Source: an uncultured Bryobacterales bacterium (GTDB lineage Bacteria; Acidobacteriota; Terriglobia; Bryobacterales; UBA6623). Taken from it: a stretch of DNA of 64,000 nucleotides. Of this stretch, positions 26,652 through 36,415 are shown piece after piece. The stretch is taken from assembly GCA_951813065.1 (NCBI GenBank), contig CATOTH010000005.1, forward strand, positions 62,001 to 126,000, written 5' to 3'. The notes below the pieces were generated by a model. That model was not told the origin of the DNA. It saw nothing but the letters and a program-made list of their open reading frames with translations, and did no database searches. Numbering within the stretch: position 1 is the first letter of the stretch; each line of letters begins with the position of its first letter. The position numbers and the translations under genes are program-made.

Positions 26652-28343
26652 ATGACCTCGATCATGACCGACATCGAAATCGCGCGCCGGGCAAGAGCCC
26701 AGCCTATTCAGGAAGTCGGCTCGAAGCTTGGAATACCAAGCGAGCATGTGCTGCCGTTCGGCCATGAAAAGGCCAAGGTCTCAGGTCAGTTCATCGATTC
26801 TCTTCAAGGGCGGACAGACGGAAAGCTGATCCTGATCACAGCCATCAGCCCAACACCGGGCGGCGAAGGCAAGACCACGACCACGATTGGCCTCGGCGAC
26901 GCCATGAACCGGATCGGCAGGAGGACGGCGATCTGTCTGCGGGAACCATCGCTCGGACCCTGTTTCGGGATGAAGGGCGGCGCCACCGGAGGCGGCTACT
27001 CCCAGGTCGTGCCCATGGACGACATCAACCTCCATTTCACCGGGGACTTGCACGCCATCACAGCGGCCCATAACTTGCTGAGCGCGATGGTCGACAACAG
27101 CGTCTTTTGGGGCAACAAGGCCGGAATCGACGTCCGGCGCGTGGTTTGGCGCCGCGTGATGGACATGAACGACCGGGCGCTACGCCAGATCAATTGCTCG
27201 CTTGGGGGGATCTCCAATGGATTCCCGCGCGAGAGCGGGTTCGATATCACGGCAGCCTCCGAGGTCATGGCAATCCTGTGCCTGGCACGCGACCTCAAGG
27301 ACTTGGAGCAACGGCTCGGAGACATCATCGTTGCCTACCGGCGAGACCGCACACCTGTGTATTGCCGCGACCTCAAGGCGGACGGCGCTATGGCCGTGGT
27401 CCTGAGGCAGGCAATGCAACCAAACCTGGTCCAGACCCTTGAGAACAACCCTGCATTCATCCATGGCGGACCGTTCGCCAACATCGCTCATGGCTGCAAC
27501 TCCGTCGTCGCAACCAAGACTGCGCTCAAGCTCGCCGACTACGTCGTCACGGAAGCTGGGTTTGGCGCGGATCTCGGAGCCGAGAAATTCTTCAACATCA
27601 AGTGCCGCAAGGCCGGACTGAAGCCGGATGCGGCAGTCATAGTCGCGACAGTGCGGGCGCTCAAGATGAACGGCGGGGCCAGCAGGGACGATCTGTCCGT
27701 CGAGGATGTTGGCGCTGTCGAACGAGGATGCGCGAATCTCGGACGCCATATCGAGAACGTCAATCAATTCGGCGTCCCGACGGTCGTCGCAATCAACCAT
27801 TTCGACGGCGATTCGGACGGCGAGATCGCGGCCATCCAAGCGTATGCGAAGGCCCAGCGTAGCGAGGCGGTTCTGTGCAGGCATTGGTCCCAAGGCTCGG
27901 CCGGAGCCGAAGCCCTCGCGCATCATGTCGTGGATATGCTGGAGCAAGACGAGGCCCGGTTCACCCCGCTCTACTCCGACGACCTCCCTCTGTTCGAGAA
28001 GATGCAGACTATCGCGCGGCGGGTCTATCGTGCCGATGACATTGTCGCCAACAAGTCCATCCGTAACCGACTGCGCAATTGGACCAATGCCGGTTACGGA
28101 AATCTCCCGGTTTGCATAGCGAAAACCCAGTACAGCTTCTCGAGCGACCCTAGGTTGCGCGGCACGCCGATCGGGCACACTGTTCCGGTACGCGAAGTGC
28201 GTCTGGCTGCCGGAGCCGGCTTCGTGGTGGCGATCTGCGGTGAGATCATGACAATGCCGGGCCTGCCGCGCGTACCCTCTGCAGAAGCCATGGGCCTCGA
28301 TGACGACGGCTTGGTCGATGGTCTTGACTGGACTCAGGCCTAG
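26652..28343 (+). CDS. fhs: Formate-tetrahydrofolate ligase
   Basis: The 563-residue enzyme makes 10-formyl-tetrahydrofolate from formate, THF and ATP, feeding purine and fMet-tRNA synthesis or the methyl branch of C1 metabolism. The P-loop is in [18 protein letters not shown] (about 70-87). [20 protein letters not shown] follows, and the active-site region includes [14 protein letters not shown] and [14 protein letters not shown]. The C-terminus has the standard [16 protein letters not shown] at 26652 has GGAG nine bases upstream; a TTG 15 bases earlier is less likely. Length is normal. It stands alone; a supply of C1 units for SAM could help the methyltransferase downstream, but no operon link exists. 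Confidence 0.95.
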   Translation: MTSIMTDIEIARRARAQPIQEVGSKLGIPSEHVLPFGHEKAKVSGQFIDSLQGRTDGKLILITAISPTPGGEGKTTTTIGLGDAMNRIGRRTAICLREPSLGPCFGMKGGATGGGYSQVVPMDDINLHFTGDLHAITAAHNLLSAMVDNSVFWGNKAGIDVRRVVWRRVMDMNDRALRQINCSLGGISNGFPRESGFDITAASEVMAILCLARDLKDLEQRLGDIIVAYRRDRTPVYCRDLKADGAMAVVLRQAMQPNLVQTLENNPAFIHGGPFANIAHGCNSVVATKTALKLADYVVTEAGFGADLGAEKFFNIKCRKAGLKPDAAVIVATVRALKMNGGASRDDLSVEDVGAVERGCANLGRHIENVNQFGVPTVVAINHFDGDSDGEIAAIQAYAKAQRSEAVLCRHWSQGSAGAEALAHHVVDMLEQDEARFTPLYSDDLPLFEKMQTIARRVYRADDIVANKSIRNRLRNWTNAGYGNLPVCIAKTQYSFSSDPRLRGTPIGHTVPVREVRLAAGAGFVVAICGEIMTMPGLPRVPSAEAMGLDDDGLVDGLDWTQA

Positions 28344-28677
28344 TAGATCAGGTTCTGGCGGTGTGAAACGAAGCACCATTCGCTTTCGGATGGAGAATAC
28401 ACAGCCGGAACCGGAAAACCCTATTCCTCGAATTACGCAGGAGCGGCAAGTCTGCAAATGCGGAAGGAGGATCGGATCGAGCCCTCGAGCCATGCCGACT
28501 GGATGAGGTTTCCGGTAGACCCTCCCATGCCTCGACACCGATTCCCGCCTGCCGCCGTGCTGCGATCCTGTCCGTGTCGTTGTCGGGGAGGAGTCGAAAC
28601 AGCACACCGTGCGCGAAGGGCAAAGTACTCCGTTTCGCAAGTTCCCTAACGTATTTTCCGACTAGCCCATGTTTGTC
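28344..28677. other. Intergenic region before an intron fragment
   Basis: About 330 bases downstream of fhs. No gene and no clear terminator seen. Its right border is the 5' end of the group II intron fragment. Confidence 0.45.
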
Positions 28678-29160
28678 GTGCGCCATGGAAAGGCGCTGTG
28701 TCCTAGCGGGTTCGAATCCCGCCCGGCAACTATTGCTCCAGCCGGTAGCAATTGGAGCGGTTCGAGGAGGTAACGACACGGAATGCCGAAGCACTTCGAT
28801 GGAAAAGGGCCGCCTTTGGGCGGCTCAGCGAGCGTGCAGGCTACAACGCGCATTAGACATTGAGCATGCCTCGAGAAGGGCAACGCGGAAGCCGACCCGC
28901 CGACAAATCGGGGAAGGCTGCCAGCGGCCGGGAAGCGAGCAACGCAAGCACCGGTCGGTTCCGCCGGGGTATTGACGGTGGCATGTACCCAAGAGGGAGA
29001 CAGCACCAACACGGGAAGCCCTGTCGGTGGCGTGCACGCGCCAACCGGGAACCCGTGAGGGCCAGCTTGGGCCGGCAGGGTGGCGGAGAGGCCCGCAGTA
29101 GCGGGGAAGCCGGGTAGTGCCGGTGGAGCGAGGGGGCCTCGGAAAGAGAAGAACCCAAGA
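28678..29160 (+). mobile_element. Group II intron 5' fragment (truncated second copy)
   Basis: It starts GTGCGCCATGG at 28678 and matches the minus-strand intron at 14125 through GTCCTAGCGGGTTCGAATCC, GGAGCGGTTCGAGGAGGTAA, CGACCCGCCGACAAATCGG and GGGAAGCCCTGTCGGTGG (near 29015), with insertions and substitutions. Similarity stops around 29150. No domain V, reverse transcriptase or 3' end follows, so it is a dead 5' fragment, inserted or left behind just upstream of the efflux-P450-methyltransferase operon. Confidence 0.72.
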
Positions 29161-29601
29161 AGGGGGAAGGGACATGGAGACTTTGTCGATAGGCTTCAAG
29201 CATTCGGTTTCCCTCCCTCCTGCTATCCAAGCTACGGGACTTCTGATTGTTACCCCGATGGGACTGACTCCCACTGAACATGCCAGCCTTCGCTGGACAC
29301 ACATCCATACCTGACAAGATCACTGTCCTGCCTTTCTTGGCTCGCTCACCACCACGCCTCTTGAGCGCAGCAGCAGTAGGTGGTTTGCAGCTTCCGCCTG
29401 CACGGCGGCAGCGGAGGGCCTCCCTCCATCTCTTGCGCAGCATGGCCGCGCGGAAGGCCCCCGCCCCCCCGCACGCCTTCGTGGCGCACCCTCGTTCGCG
29501 TACTCGCGAAACGGTAGTCGATTCTCGGTTGACAGCGGTGGGAAACGTGCTGAACCATTAAGGAGGCCATCCCCTTCACGAGCTACCCGGAACAGATCGC
29601 C
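29161..29601. other. Region between the intron fragment and efflux cassette A
   Basis: No gene recognised. The promoter of cassette A should lie here, probably in the last 100 bases. An AAGGAGG-like sequence at about 29561-29567 lies too far (about 35 bases) from the ATG at 29602 to be its ribosome site. Confidence 0.45.
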
Positions 29602-30483
29602 ATGCTGCGCAGCCTTTCATTTGGATCCAGTGTCAGGATCATCATCGTCATCGCGGTAGCTACGTCGGTCGGTGTGACGCTGCTGCTTACACTGGCACCT
29701 GAGCCCGACAGCCGGAAACTGCCTCCCCGGATTCCGTTCGCGCAGACCGCGCGGGTTTCGGCCGGATCGGGTCCCATGCCGGTGTACGGGGCCGGCACCG
29801 TGCGGCCAAGCGCGGAGATCGACATCGCCCCGCAGGTGGGCGGCAGGGTCATCTGGGTGGATACGGGGTTCCAGAGCGAGCGCCGGGTCGAAGACGGCGG
29901 GACGCTGCTCCGCATTGAGGAGGCGGACTACCTGTACCGCCTGCAGGAGGCCGAAGGCAGTCTCGCCTCGCATGCCGTGGAGGTGGTCGTCCCGCTGTCC
30001 GATCCCGATGCGTCGCTGATCCCCGGCCTGCGGGAACTCCAAGCCGGTGACGGAGAGGGAATTTACGTTTGGGACGGATACGTGGACCGCGTCGAGGCGT
30101 CGCTCGACGCACAGACCCGAACCGTCGGTGTGATCGCGCGTGTGTCGGCCCCGTTCAACTCAGGTGCCCCGGCGAGCGGATCCAGTGAGGCCGGCGCCCG
30201 GCCCCCGCTGCTGGTCGGCAAGTTCGTGGACGTAGAAATCGACGGCGTTTCACCGGAGGACTACTTCCGGACACCGCGCACGGCGCTGCAAACAGGCAAC
30301 GAGGTCTGAGCGGTGAGCGTGGCTGGCGTCGTGCGCATCGTTCCAGTCCAGGTGCTGCAGCGCGCGAACGATGAGGTATTCGTGACCGGTCCGCTCGAGA
30401 GTGGCCAGCGATTGGTCACGGGTGGAATTCAGTTCGCCACCGAGGGCATGTGCGTCCAGACCGGAACCGACCTAGTGCGATGA
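29602..30483 (+). pseudogene. RND periplasmic adaptor (copy A), internally deleted and nonsense-interrupted
   Basis: The N-terminal TM anchor and first beta strands (PSAEIDIAPQVGGRVIWVDT) match the intact adaptor at 46612. About 100 residues are missing in frame at about 29965-29975: the whole alpha-helical hairpin and half of the lipoyl domain. TGA at 30307-30309 replaces the Trp codon of EVWVVGG in copy B. After it the same frame continues (VRIVPVQVLQRANDEVFV to LVTGGIQFATEG) to 30483, overlapping the pump gene by ATGA. Without the hairpin it cannot reach an outer-membrane factor, so it is dead as an adaptor. It leads an operon with the pump, P450 and methyltransferase. Confidence 0.85.
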
Positions 30484-33400
30484 GTCCCGACGCAGATCCC
30501 GGGTCGGACGACGACCGCGAACGGTCCGGCCCGATCGCCTACATGGCGAGCAACGGCATTGCGGCCAATCTCCTGATGATGGGCATCATCGCGGCCGGCC
30601 TCGTGTCGCTGACGGGCCTCGATCGCGAAGCTTGGCCTACCACGCCATTTTACCATATCGAAGTCTCGGTGGCCTATCCCGGCGCCACGCCGGAGGAGAT
30701 CGAGGAGTCGATCATCGTAAAGATCGAGGACCAGGTCAGCGGCCTGGACGACGTGAGCGCGGTCAAGTCCGTAGCGTCTCAGGGCATGGCCTCCGTGCGG
30801 GTCCAAATGGATTTCCGTACGGACATGGATCGAGCCCTGGACGACATCGAATCTGCCGTCAATCGCATACAGTCTTTCCCGGCCGGCGCCGAACGTCCCC
30901 AGTTCCGGGAGATGGACAACCGCATGAGCATGATGCGGCTCATCGTCCACGGCGACATCTCCGAGCGCTCGCTGAAGGAACTTGCGTACCAGATCGAAGA
31001 CGACCTCACCGCGCTGCCCTCCGTGTCCCAGGTCGAAGTTAGCGGGGTCCGGAACTACGAGGTCTCTATCGAGCTGCCGCTTCACCGGCTGAGGGCCCTC
31101 GGACTCACGCTCACCGATGTCGCCAATGCGATCCGACGCAGTTCGCTGGACCTGTCGGCCGGCAGCATAAATACCCTGGAATCCCAAGTTCGGGTGCGGA
31201 CCCTCGGGCAGAGCTACGACCAGCAAGACTTCGAGGAGATCCCCCTCCTCAGCGGCCGCGACGGCACGGTCCTGCGCCTCGGAGATATCGCCAAGGTCCG
31301 CGACGGCTTCCAGGAAGCAGACCTGATTGTCCGCCATCAGAACCACCCCGCCCTTTTCGTCGAGGTCTACCGGGCCGGTGGCGAACAGGTGATGGATGTC
31401 GCCACCACCGTGCGCGAGCACATGACAAACGAGGTGATCCCGGCTTTGCCGGACGGCGTGGGTATCACCATGTGGAACGACGAATCCCAAGCCTACGAGG
31501 AACGCGCCAATCTTCTCCTGAAGAACGGTCTGCTGGGCCTGGTGCTGGTGGTGATCGCACTCAGCTTGTTTCTCCAAGTCCGGCTCGCCCTGTGGGTTGC
31601 CTTGGGCATCGCCGTTTCGGGCGCCGGAGCCCTCGCCGTCATGATGGCATTCGACGTGGCGATCAACACCATCAGCCTGTTCTCCTTCGTCCTCGCCATA
31701 GGGATCATCGTCGACGACGCCATCGTTGTGGCCGAGTACATTCAATTCGAACGCAATCGGGGGACGCCCGGGGTCGCCGCCGCGATCCGCGGCGTCAGGC
31801 GGATCAAGGTGCCCTTGACGTTCGCGGTCCTCACGTCGGTGGTGGCCTTCGTCCCGTTGCTGTTTATCCCGGGTGGCGTCGGCGACGTCTGGCGGGCCCT
31901 GCCGATCATCATGATCGCCATGCTGCTGGTTTCCTTGGTGGAATCTCTGCTGGTGCTGCCCAACCACCTGTCACACCTGCCCGGCCCGGAATGGGTTCCG
32001 ACCAATCCCTTCGACCGGTTCTTCTCGCGGCTCCAGAGTGGTGTTGACGCCCAGCTAAACCGGTTCGTGCGGGGGCCCCTGGACCGGGCCCTGCGGTTCG
32101 CCACGGACTGGCCCGAAGTGACGATGGCGGGTGCCGTCGCAATGCTCGTGCTGAGCATCTCCCTGCTGCCCGCGGGGGTCGTTCCCATGACGCTGGCCGA
32201 CGACGTGGAAGGCGATATCGCGACGGTCGTTTTGGAAATGCCCGATGGGGCCACCGCTTCGAGAACGTACGAAGTGGCGCAGGAGCTGGAGGCTGCGGGC
32301 CGCCGGGTCATCGAACGACTGTCTCGCAACCGGCCCGTGGATGCGCCACCGCTGCTGAGCGGCGTCACGGTGACCGTCGGACTGGGATCTAGACTCGAGG
32401 GCGGACTCAACCCGGAGCCCACCCTCAATCCGCAGGCCAATATCGCCACCATAGAGTTCAAACTCCTCGGCGCGCAGCAGAGACGGATCTCCACCGGAGA
32501 GGTCGTGCAGGCGTGGCGGGAGGAGGTGGGTGTTCTGCCCTACGTGCGCGGCATCACCTTCAGCGGCGAGATCTTCACACTCGGGAACCCGGTCGAGGCC
32601 GTACTGTCCCATCCCGACCCGGAGCGCCTCGCCCGGATCGCGGACTCGGTGGTAGCCGGACTCCACAGCGTGGAAGGCGTCTACGACATACGGTCGGATC
32701 ACGCCCGCGGCATCCCGGAGATTCAGTTGGAAATGCGCCCCGAAGCGCGGACCCTCGGTCTCACCCTGCAGGAGTTGGCGGGGCAGGTGCGGGCCGCTTT
32801 CTTCGGCGCGGAAGCTGTCCGAGTGCAGCGCGGCCGGGAAGAGGTCCGAGTCTACGTGCGCCTGCCCGAGGAAGAGCGGAGATCCATTACCGATATCGAA
32901 GGCTACCTGATCCGCACGCCGAGCGGGGGCGAGGTGCCGATCATCAGCGCGGCCGCGCTGAGCCAGGGCGTGTCGCCGTCGGCCCTCCGGCGCAGGGATG
33001 GCCAGCGCGTCGTCACCGTCACAGCGGATGTGGACGCCTCCGTGATCTCCAGCGACGAAGCCAACGATTTCCTGGCCGGTTCGATCCTCGCGGACCTGGT
33101 CGCGACGTTTCCGGACCTGACCTACACGTTCGGAGGTGAACAGCAGCAGCAACTGGAGTCCATCGGCGCGCTGTACCGTGGGTTCGCGGTCGCCCTGATC
33201 ATGATCTTTATGCTCCTCGCCATCCCACTCCGTTCATATGCCAAGCCGTTCATCATCATGGCCGTGATCCCTTTCGGGTTCATCGGCGTGATCTTGGGCC
33301 ACTGGATCCTGGGCGTGGCCCTGAGCGCCGTATCCTTCATGGGGATCTTCGGTCTCAGCGGGGTGGTGGTGAACGATTCCCTGGTCATGATCGACTTCAT

Positions 33401-33686
33401 CGACCAGAAACTCAGCGAGGGGGCCGCGCCGAAAACGGCGATCGTGGAGGGTGCCAAGGGACGCTTCCGTCCCATCATGCTCACTTCCCTGACGACGTTC
33501 CTCGGCTTCATGCCCCTGATCCTGGAGCGCGCAATCCAGGCCCAGTTCCTGATACCCTTCGCCGCGTCGCTCGGTTGCGGCATTCTCTTCACCACGGCTA
33601 TTCTCATGATGGTTGTTCCGGCGCTATACACCATGCACCTGAGTCTGAGGCTCTCGTGGCGCCGTTCCGGTGCGCGTGCCGCGTAG
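30480..33686 (+). CDS. RND efflux pump, inner-membrane subunit (copy A, intact)
   Basis: The 1068-residue pump has the AcrB/HAE fold. TM1 lies near residues 22-42; the first porter domain carries EVSVAYPGATPEEIEESIIV; TM4 has the proton-relay acidic pair in GIIVDDAIVVAEYIQFER. The second half has YTFGGEQQQQLESIGALYRG and FGLSGVVVNDSLVMIDFID, and ends ALYTMHLSLRLSWRRSG. The ATG at 30480 overlaps the adaptor stop (ATGA); a GTG at 30450 is also in frame. It has no lesions, unlike its paralogue at 47823. As part of the operon with P450 and sterol methyltransferase it probably moves a hydrophobic lipid or drug. Since its own adaptor is broken, the one at 46612 is the likely partner. Confidence 0.93.
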   Translation: MSPDADPGSDDDRERSGPIAYMASNGIAANLLMMGIIAAGLVSLTGLDREAWPTTPFYHIEVSVAYPGATPEEIEESIIVKIEDQVSGLDDVSAVKSVASQGMASVRVQMDFRTDMDRALDDIESAVNRIQSFPAGAERPQFREMDNRMSMMRLIVHGDISERSLKELAYQIEDDLTALPSVSQVEVSGVRNYEVSIELPLHRLRALGLTLTDVANAIRRSSLDLSAGSINTLESQVRVRTLGQSYDQQDFEEIPLLSGRDGTVLRLGDIAKVRDGFQEADLIVRHQNHPALFVEVYRAGGEQVMDVATTVREHMTNEVIPALPDGVGITMWNDESQAYEERANLLLKNGLLGLVLVVIALSLFLQVRLALWVALGIAVSGAGALAVMMAFDVAINTISLFSFVLAIGIIVDDAIVVAEYIQFERNRGTPGVAAAIRGVRRIKVPLTFAVLTSVVAFVPLLFIPGGVGDVWRALPIIMIAMLLVSLVESLLVLPNHLSHLPGPEWVPTNPFDRFFSRLQSGVDAQLNRFVRGPLDRALRFATDWPEVTMAGAVAMLVLSISLLPAGVVPMTLADDVEGDIATVVLEMPDGATASRTYEVAQELEAAGRRVIERLSRNRPVDAPPLLSGVTVTVGLGSRLEGGLNPEPTLNPQANIATIEFKLLGAQQRRISTGEVVQAWREEVGVLPYVRGITFSGEIFTLGNPVEAVLSHPDPERLARIADSVVAGLHSVEGVYDIRSDHARGIPEIQLEMRPEARTLGLTLQELAGQVRAAFFGAEAVRVQRGREEVRVYVRLPEEERRSITDIEGYLIRTPSGGEVPIISAAALSQGVSPSALRRRDGQRVVTVTADVDASVISSDEANDFLAGSILADLVATFPDLTYTFGGEQQQQLESIGALYRGFAVALIMIFMLLAIPLRSYAKPFIIMAVIPFGFIGVILGHWILGVALSAVSFMGIFGLSGVVVNDSLVMIDFIDQKLSEGAAPKTAIVEGAKGRFRPIMLTSLTTFLGFMPLILERAIQAQFLIPFAASLGCGILFTTAILMMVVPALYTMHLSLRLSWRRSGARAA

Positions 33687-33716
33687 CGGATCTCGTCTGC
33701 GGCGAGACGGGAACCG

Positions 33717-35363
33717 ATGACTGACATGGCGATAACGGCAGAGACGGTGGAGAGTTCGACGGCCGAACCCCTGAGTTTGGTCGACGAACTCATCCTGATT
33801 CATCTCGACGAGAAGGGAGGCTACTTCCATCAAGTGCCAGGCTGGCAAGTGAACTGCGCCGGCGTCGTCGTCGGAGTGCTGGCGGAACTCTCCTTCCGGT
33901 CGCGGCTCGACTCGGACCTTGCATCCCTGCCCGTCGTGGACCCGCCCGAAGCGGGCGATCCCGTCCTGGACCCCATCCTGAGGGAAATCGTGGACGCACG
34001 GGGCCAACGCACTGCCCGGTACTGGATCGAACGGCTTGCATCCCGTGCGGAGTCGATCATCGAAATGACTCTGGCGCGCCTGGTTGAACGGGAGATCCTC
34101 CAACGCCACGATGGCGAATTCTGGATGCCGGCTGCCACCGTCCTGCATGGGCCACAGTACGGGATGCCTGCGGAAGGTACACCCCAACAGTTCATCAAGG
34201 CGCGCATCGGCAAGGTTGTCTTCGCCGACGAGATTCCCGGCCACAGAGACATCGTCATTGCATGCCTCGTCAATTCGTGCGACGTCTTTCGTCTGATTCT
34301 TGCACTCGATGAGAAGGCAGAGGAGCGCATCAAGTACATCTGCCAGATGGACTTGATCGGTCGGGCCATTGCCGATGCGGTCTCCCGGAACCTCGACGGC
34401 CCGGCCCGTAGGTATTCCGCTCTTTCCAAGAAGATTCCGACGGTTCCGATGCGCCAGCTGCTGGCCAACCCGCATACCCGAGATGGCAACCTGAACACCT
34501 TGTTCGGGAACCTCCCGGAGGAGCACGGCCCGGTGTTCCGTGTCCACCCTCCCTTCTCGGAGCCCATGATCTTCCTGGCCGGACTCGAGACGAACCGCTG
34601 GGTGCACAAGCAGGGGAGCGCGTACCTGAGAACCGAGGACTACTTCAACCACTTCGAGGAGGTGTACGGTGCGGACGACGTCCTTCCCGCCTTGGACGGC
34701 AAGGAACGGGCCCTCAGCGTGCATATCGCCCGACTCCTGCCCAAGTTCAGGGTGAATACCCCGGGCATGAAACGCCGGGCGAGAGTCCTGGACACACTGA
34801 TGGAACGGGTGTTGCAAGGCCATACTTCCGCCCACCGGGCGGACAACCCGCGGAACCTATGGGACGATTCCGTTAGCCTGCACGCGAGCGACCCGCGGTT
34901 TCTCCCGGAGTCCAACCTGCTCTTCGCTTTTTCCGCAGCCTTGATTGCCAGCGTGTACCTCGGCGAAGCGTTCAGCCTCATGGTCTACGCGATGGCGTCG
35001 CGGCTGGACCTGTACGCCAAGATCCAAGCCGAAAAGGATGCCCTGTTCGCCAACGGCGATCCCGCGAAGGAGGACTTCACCCCCGCCAACATCGACGTGA
35101 CGCACCGCTTCCTGCCGTCGCGCAAGAAGCGTGACAGCCTCGGGTCCGCCCCGTACGAGCTGGGCACGCACAGGTGTCTCGGCACAGGGTGGATGGAGGT
35201 GCCCCTAGCGGTCAACCTGCTGATGCTGGCGCACCACTTCACGGTTGAGGTGTCGCCGGCGAAGTACGCGCGGGAACTCCGATTCAATCCGTTTCCGTCG
35301 ATGATGCCGAGCATGAAGCTGAAGTTCCGCATCTCGGAGCAGCGGCGCGAGTTGCCCGCGTGA
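33717..35363 (+). CDS. GPP34-cytochrome P450 fusion (copy A), P450 part degenerate
   Basis: The 548-residue product has a full N-terminal GPP34/GOLPH3-like domain (about 18-225; LVDELILIHLDEKGGYF, LPVVDPPEAGDPVLDPIL, ARYWIERLASRAE, LARLVEREILQRHDGEFWM). The P450 part still has the haem loop YELGTHRCLG (Cys487). Compared with the copy at 51104, two in-frame deletions remove about 75 residues (C-helix HxxxR through about E-helix, near 34715) and about 60 residues (ExxR and following strands, near 35120). Lacking ExxR it should not fold as an active P450. The frame is nevertheless open throughout, so a non-catalytic role for the GPP34 part is possible. Its stop overlaps the GTG of the methyltransferase by four bases. 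Confidence 0.88.
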   Translation: MTDMAITAETVESSTAEPLSLVDELILIHLDEKGGYFHQVPGWQVNCAGVVVGVLAELSFRSRLDSDLASLPVVDPPEAGDPVLDPILREIVDARGQRTARYWIERLASRAESIIEMTLARLVEREILQRHDGEFWMPAATVLHGPQYGMPAEGTPQQFIKARIGKVVFADEIPGHRDIVIACLVNSCDVFRLILALDEKAEERIKYICQMDLIGRAIADAVSRNLDGPARRYSALSKKIPTVPMRQLLANPHTRDGNLNTLFGNLPEEHGPVFRVHPPFSEPMIFLAGLETNRWVHKQGSAYLRTEDYFNHFEEVYGADDVLPALDGKERALSVHIARLLPKFRVNTPGMKRRARVLDTLMERVLQGHTSAHRADNPRNLWDDSVSLHASDPRFLPESNLLFAFSAALIASVYLGEAFSLMVYAMASRLDLYAKIQAEKDALFANGDPAKEDFTPANIDVTHRFLPSRKKRDSLGSAPYELGTHRCLGTGWMEVPLAVNLLMLAHHFTVEVSPAKYARELRFNPFPSMMPSMKLKFRISEQRRELPA

Positions 35364-36415
35364 GCCGCCACCAAATGCGGCTGGGCGATCTGTCGAAATC
35401 GCTGAGGGATGCGTGCCACGGATCGGACGTCGCGCGTCGCGTCCGGCACTTCAACGGCTGGGTTGACCGGGCGGTGCCGGAGGCCGGAGGCGCGGGCGGC
35501 TACGCCCACGCGGAAACGGTCAGGGACTACTACGAGCTTTGCAACGCCTTCATGGTGTGGGGTTGGGGTGAATCCCTGCACTTCGCGCCCCTTACGCCCC
35601 ATGAGAGTCTGGAGGAGTCCAAGGTCCGGCACCAGCGCGCGATGATCGCCCAGCTGGAGTTGGAACAGGGCATGACGGTGATCGACGTTGGTTGCGGGGT
35701 TGGCGGCCCCATGCGCCGCGTCGTCCGCGAGACCGGCGTCAGGGTCGTGGGTATCAACATCAATGAGGTCCAGTTGGCGCAAGCCAAGAAGTTGAACGCT
35801 GAGGCGGGGCTCGATCACCTGGTGGAGTTAGAGAGGTGCAGCTTCACGGACATGAGCGCCATCGAGGACGACACCTTCGACCGGGGTTACGCCATAGAGT
35901 CAACGTGCCACGCGCAGGACAAGCAACGCGCCTTCGCGGAGATATTCCGCGTGCTGAAACCGGGTGCCCTGCTCTGGGGTCAGGAAATGTGTCTGACGGA
36001 CCGGTTCGATCCGAACGACGGTCGGCATCGGGCCGTCAAGCAGAGTCTCATGCGCGGTATCGCGCTGTACGACATCGCCACGTTCGGGGAAGTGGATCAC
36101 GCGCTCGAAGCCGCGGGATTTCAAGTCATTGAGGGAAGGGACTGGGACGTTCAGGAGGGACCCTCCACGCCTTGGTATCAACCCATGGAGAGTCGCCACG
36201 GGACGTTGGGGCACGCCCTCCGAAGGCTTCCGTGGGGCCGCAAGGCGGCCATCGCGGGATCGAAGCTGGCCGAGCTTCTGCGGCTCTTTCCGAATGGCTC
36301 GGCGGAAGTCGTTCGGCTCCTCGATCGAACCGCGGAGGCGTATGTTGCGGGCGGCAAGACGGGTATCTTCACGCCGCTTTACTGTTTCCTGGCCCGCAAA
36401 CCTTCTCAGCCCTGA
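35360..36415 (+). CDS. Sterol C-24 methyltransferase (Erg6/SMT family)
   Basis: The 351-residue SAM-dependent methyltransferase matches Erg6/SMT end to end. Sterol-binding region I is AFMVWGWGESLHF (63-75; yeast YEYGWGSSFHF). The SAM motif is VIDVGCGVGGPMRR (107-120), region III is YAIESTCHAQ (177-186), and TPWYQPM is at 270-276. The C-terminal sterol-MT domain ends GGKTGIFTPLYCFLARKP (331-348), almost the plant/fungal sequence. The family transfers methyl to the C-24 double bond of sterol side chains. It starts with GTG, overlapping the P450 stop (GTGA), so it is cotranslated with the GPP34-P450 and pump. Bacterial SMTs are uncommon. Cycloartenol-, lanosterol- or zymosterol-like acceptors and any repeat alkylation cannot be decided from sequence. 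Confidence 0.94.
   Translation: MSRHQMRLGDLSKSLRDACHGSDVARRVRHFNGWVDRAVPEAGGAGGYAHAETVRDYYELCNAFMVWGWGESLHFAPLTPHESLEESKVRHQRAMIAQLELEQGMTVIDVGCGVGGPMRRVVRETGVRVVGININEVQLAQAKKLNAEAGLDHLVELERCSFTDMSAIEDDTFDRGYAIESTCHAQDKQRAFAEIFRVLKPGALLWGQEMCLTDRFDPNDGRHRAVKQSLMRGIALYDIATFGEVDHALEAAGFQVIEGRDWDVQEGPSTPWYQPMESRHGTLGHALRRLPWGRKAAIAGSKLAELLRLFPNGSAEVVRLLDRTAEAYVAGGKTGIFTPLYCFLARKPSQP

Noticed and set aside
27180-28640. A 486-codon minus-strand frame opposite fhs
   Set aside because: Antisense of a well-conserved enzyme, with no motifs of its own.
28700-28735. T-arm-like GGTTCGAATCCCGC, also at 14070-14100 on the other strand, suggesting tRNA genes
   Set aside because: No acceptor, D or anticodon arms surround it; the bases belong to the conserved 5' part of the group II intron.
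30429-31967. A 512-codon minus-strand frame opposite the RND pump
   Set aside because: Shadow frame rich in Asp/His/Gly; the plus-strand pump is unambiguous.
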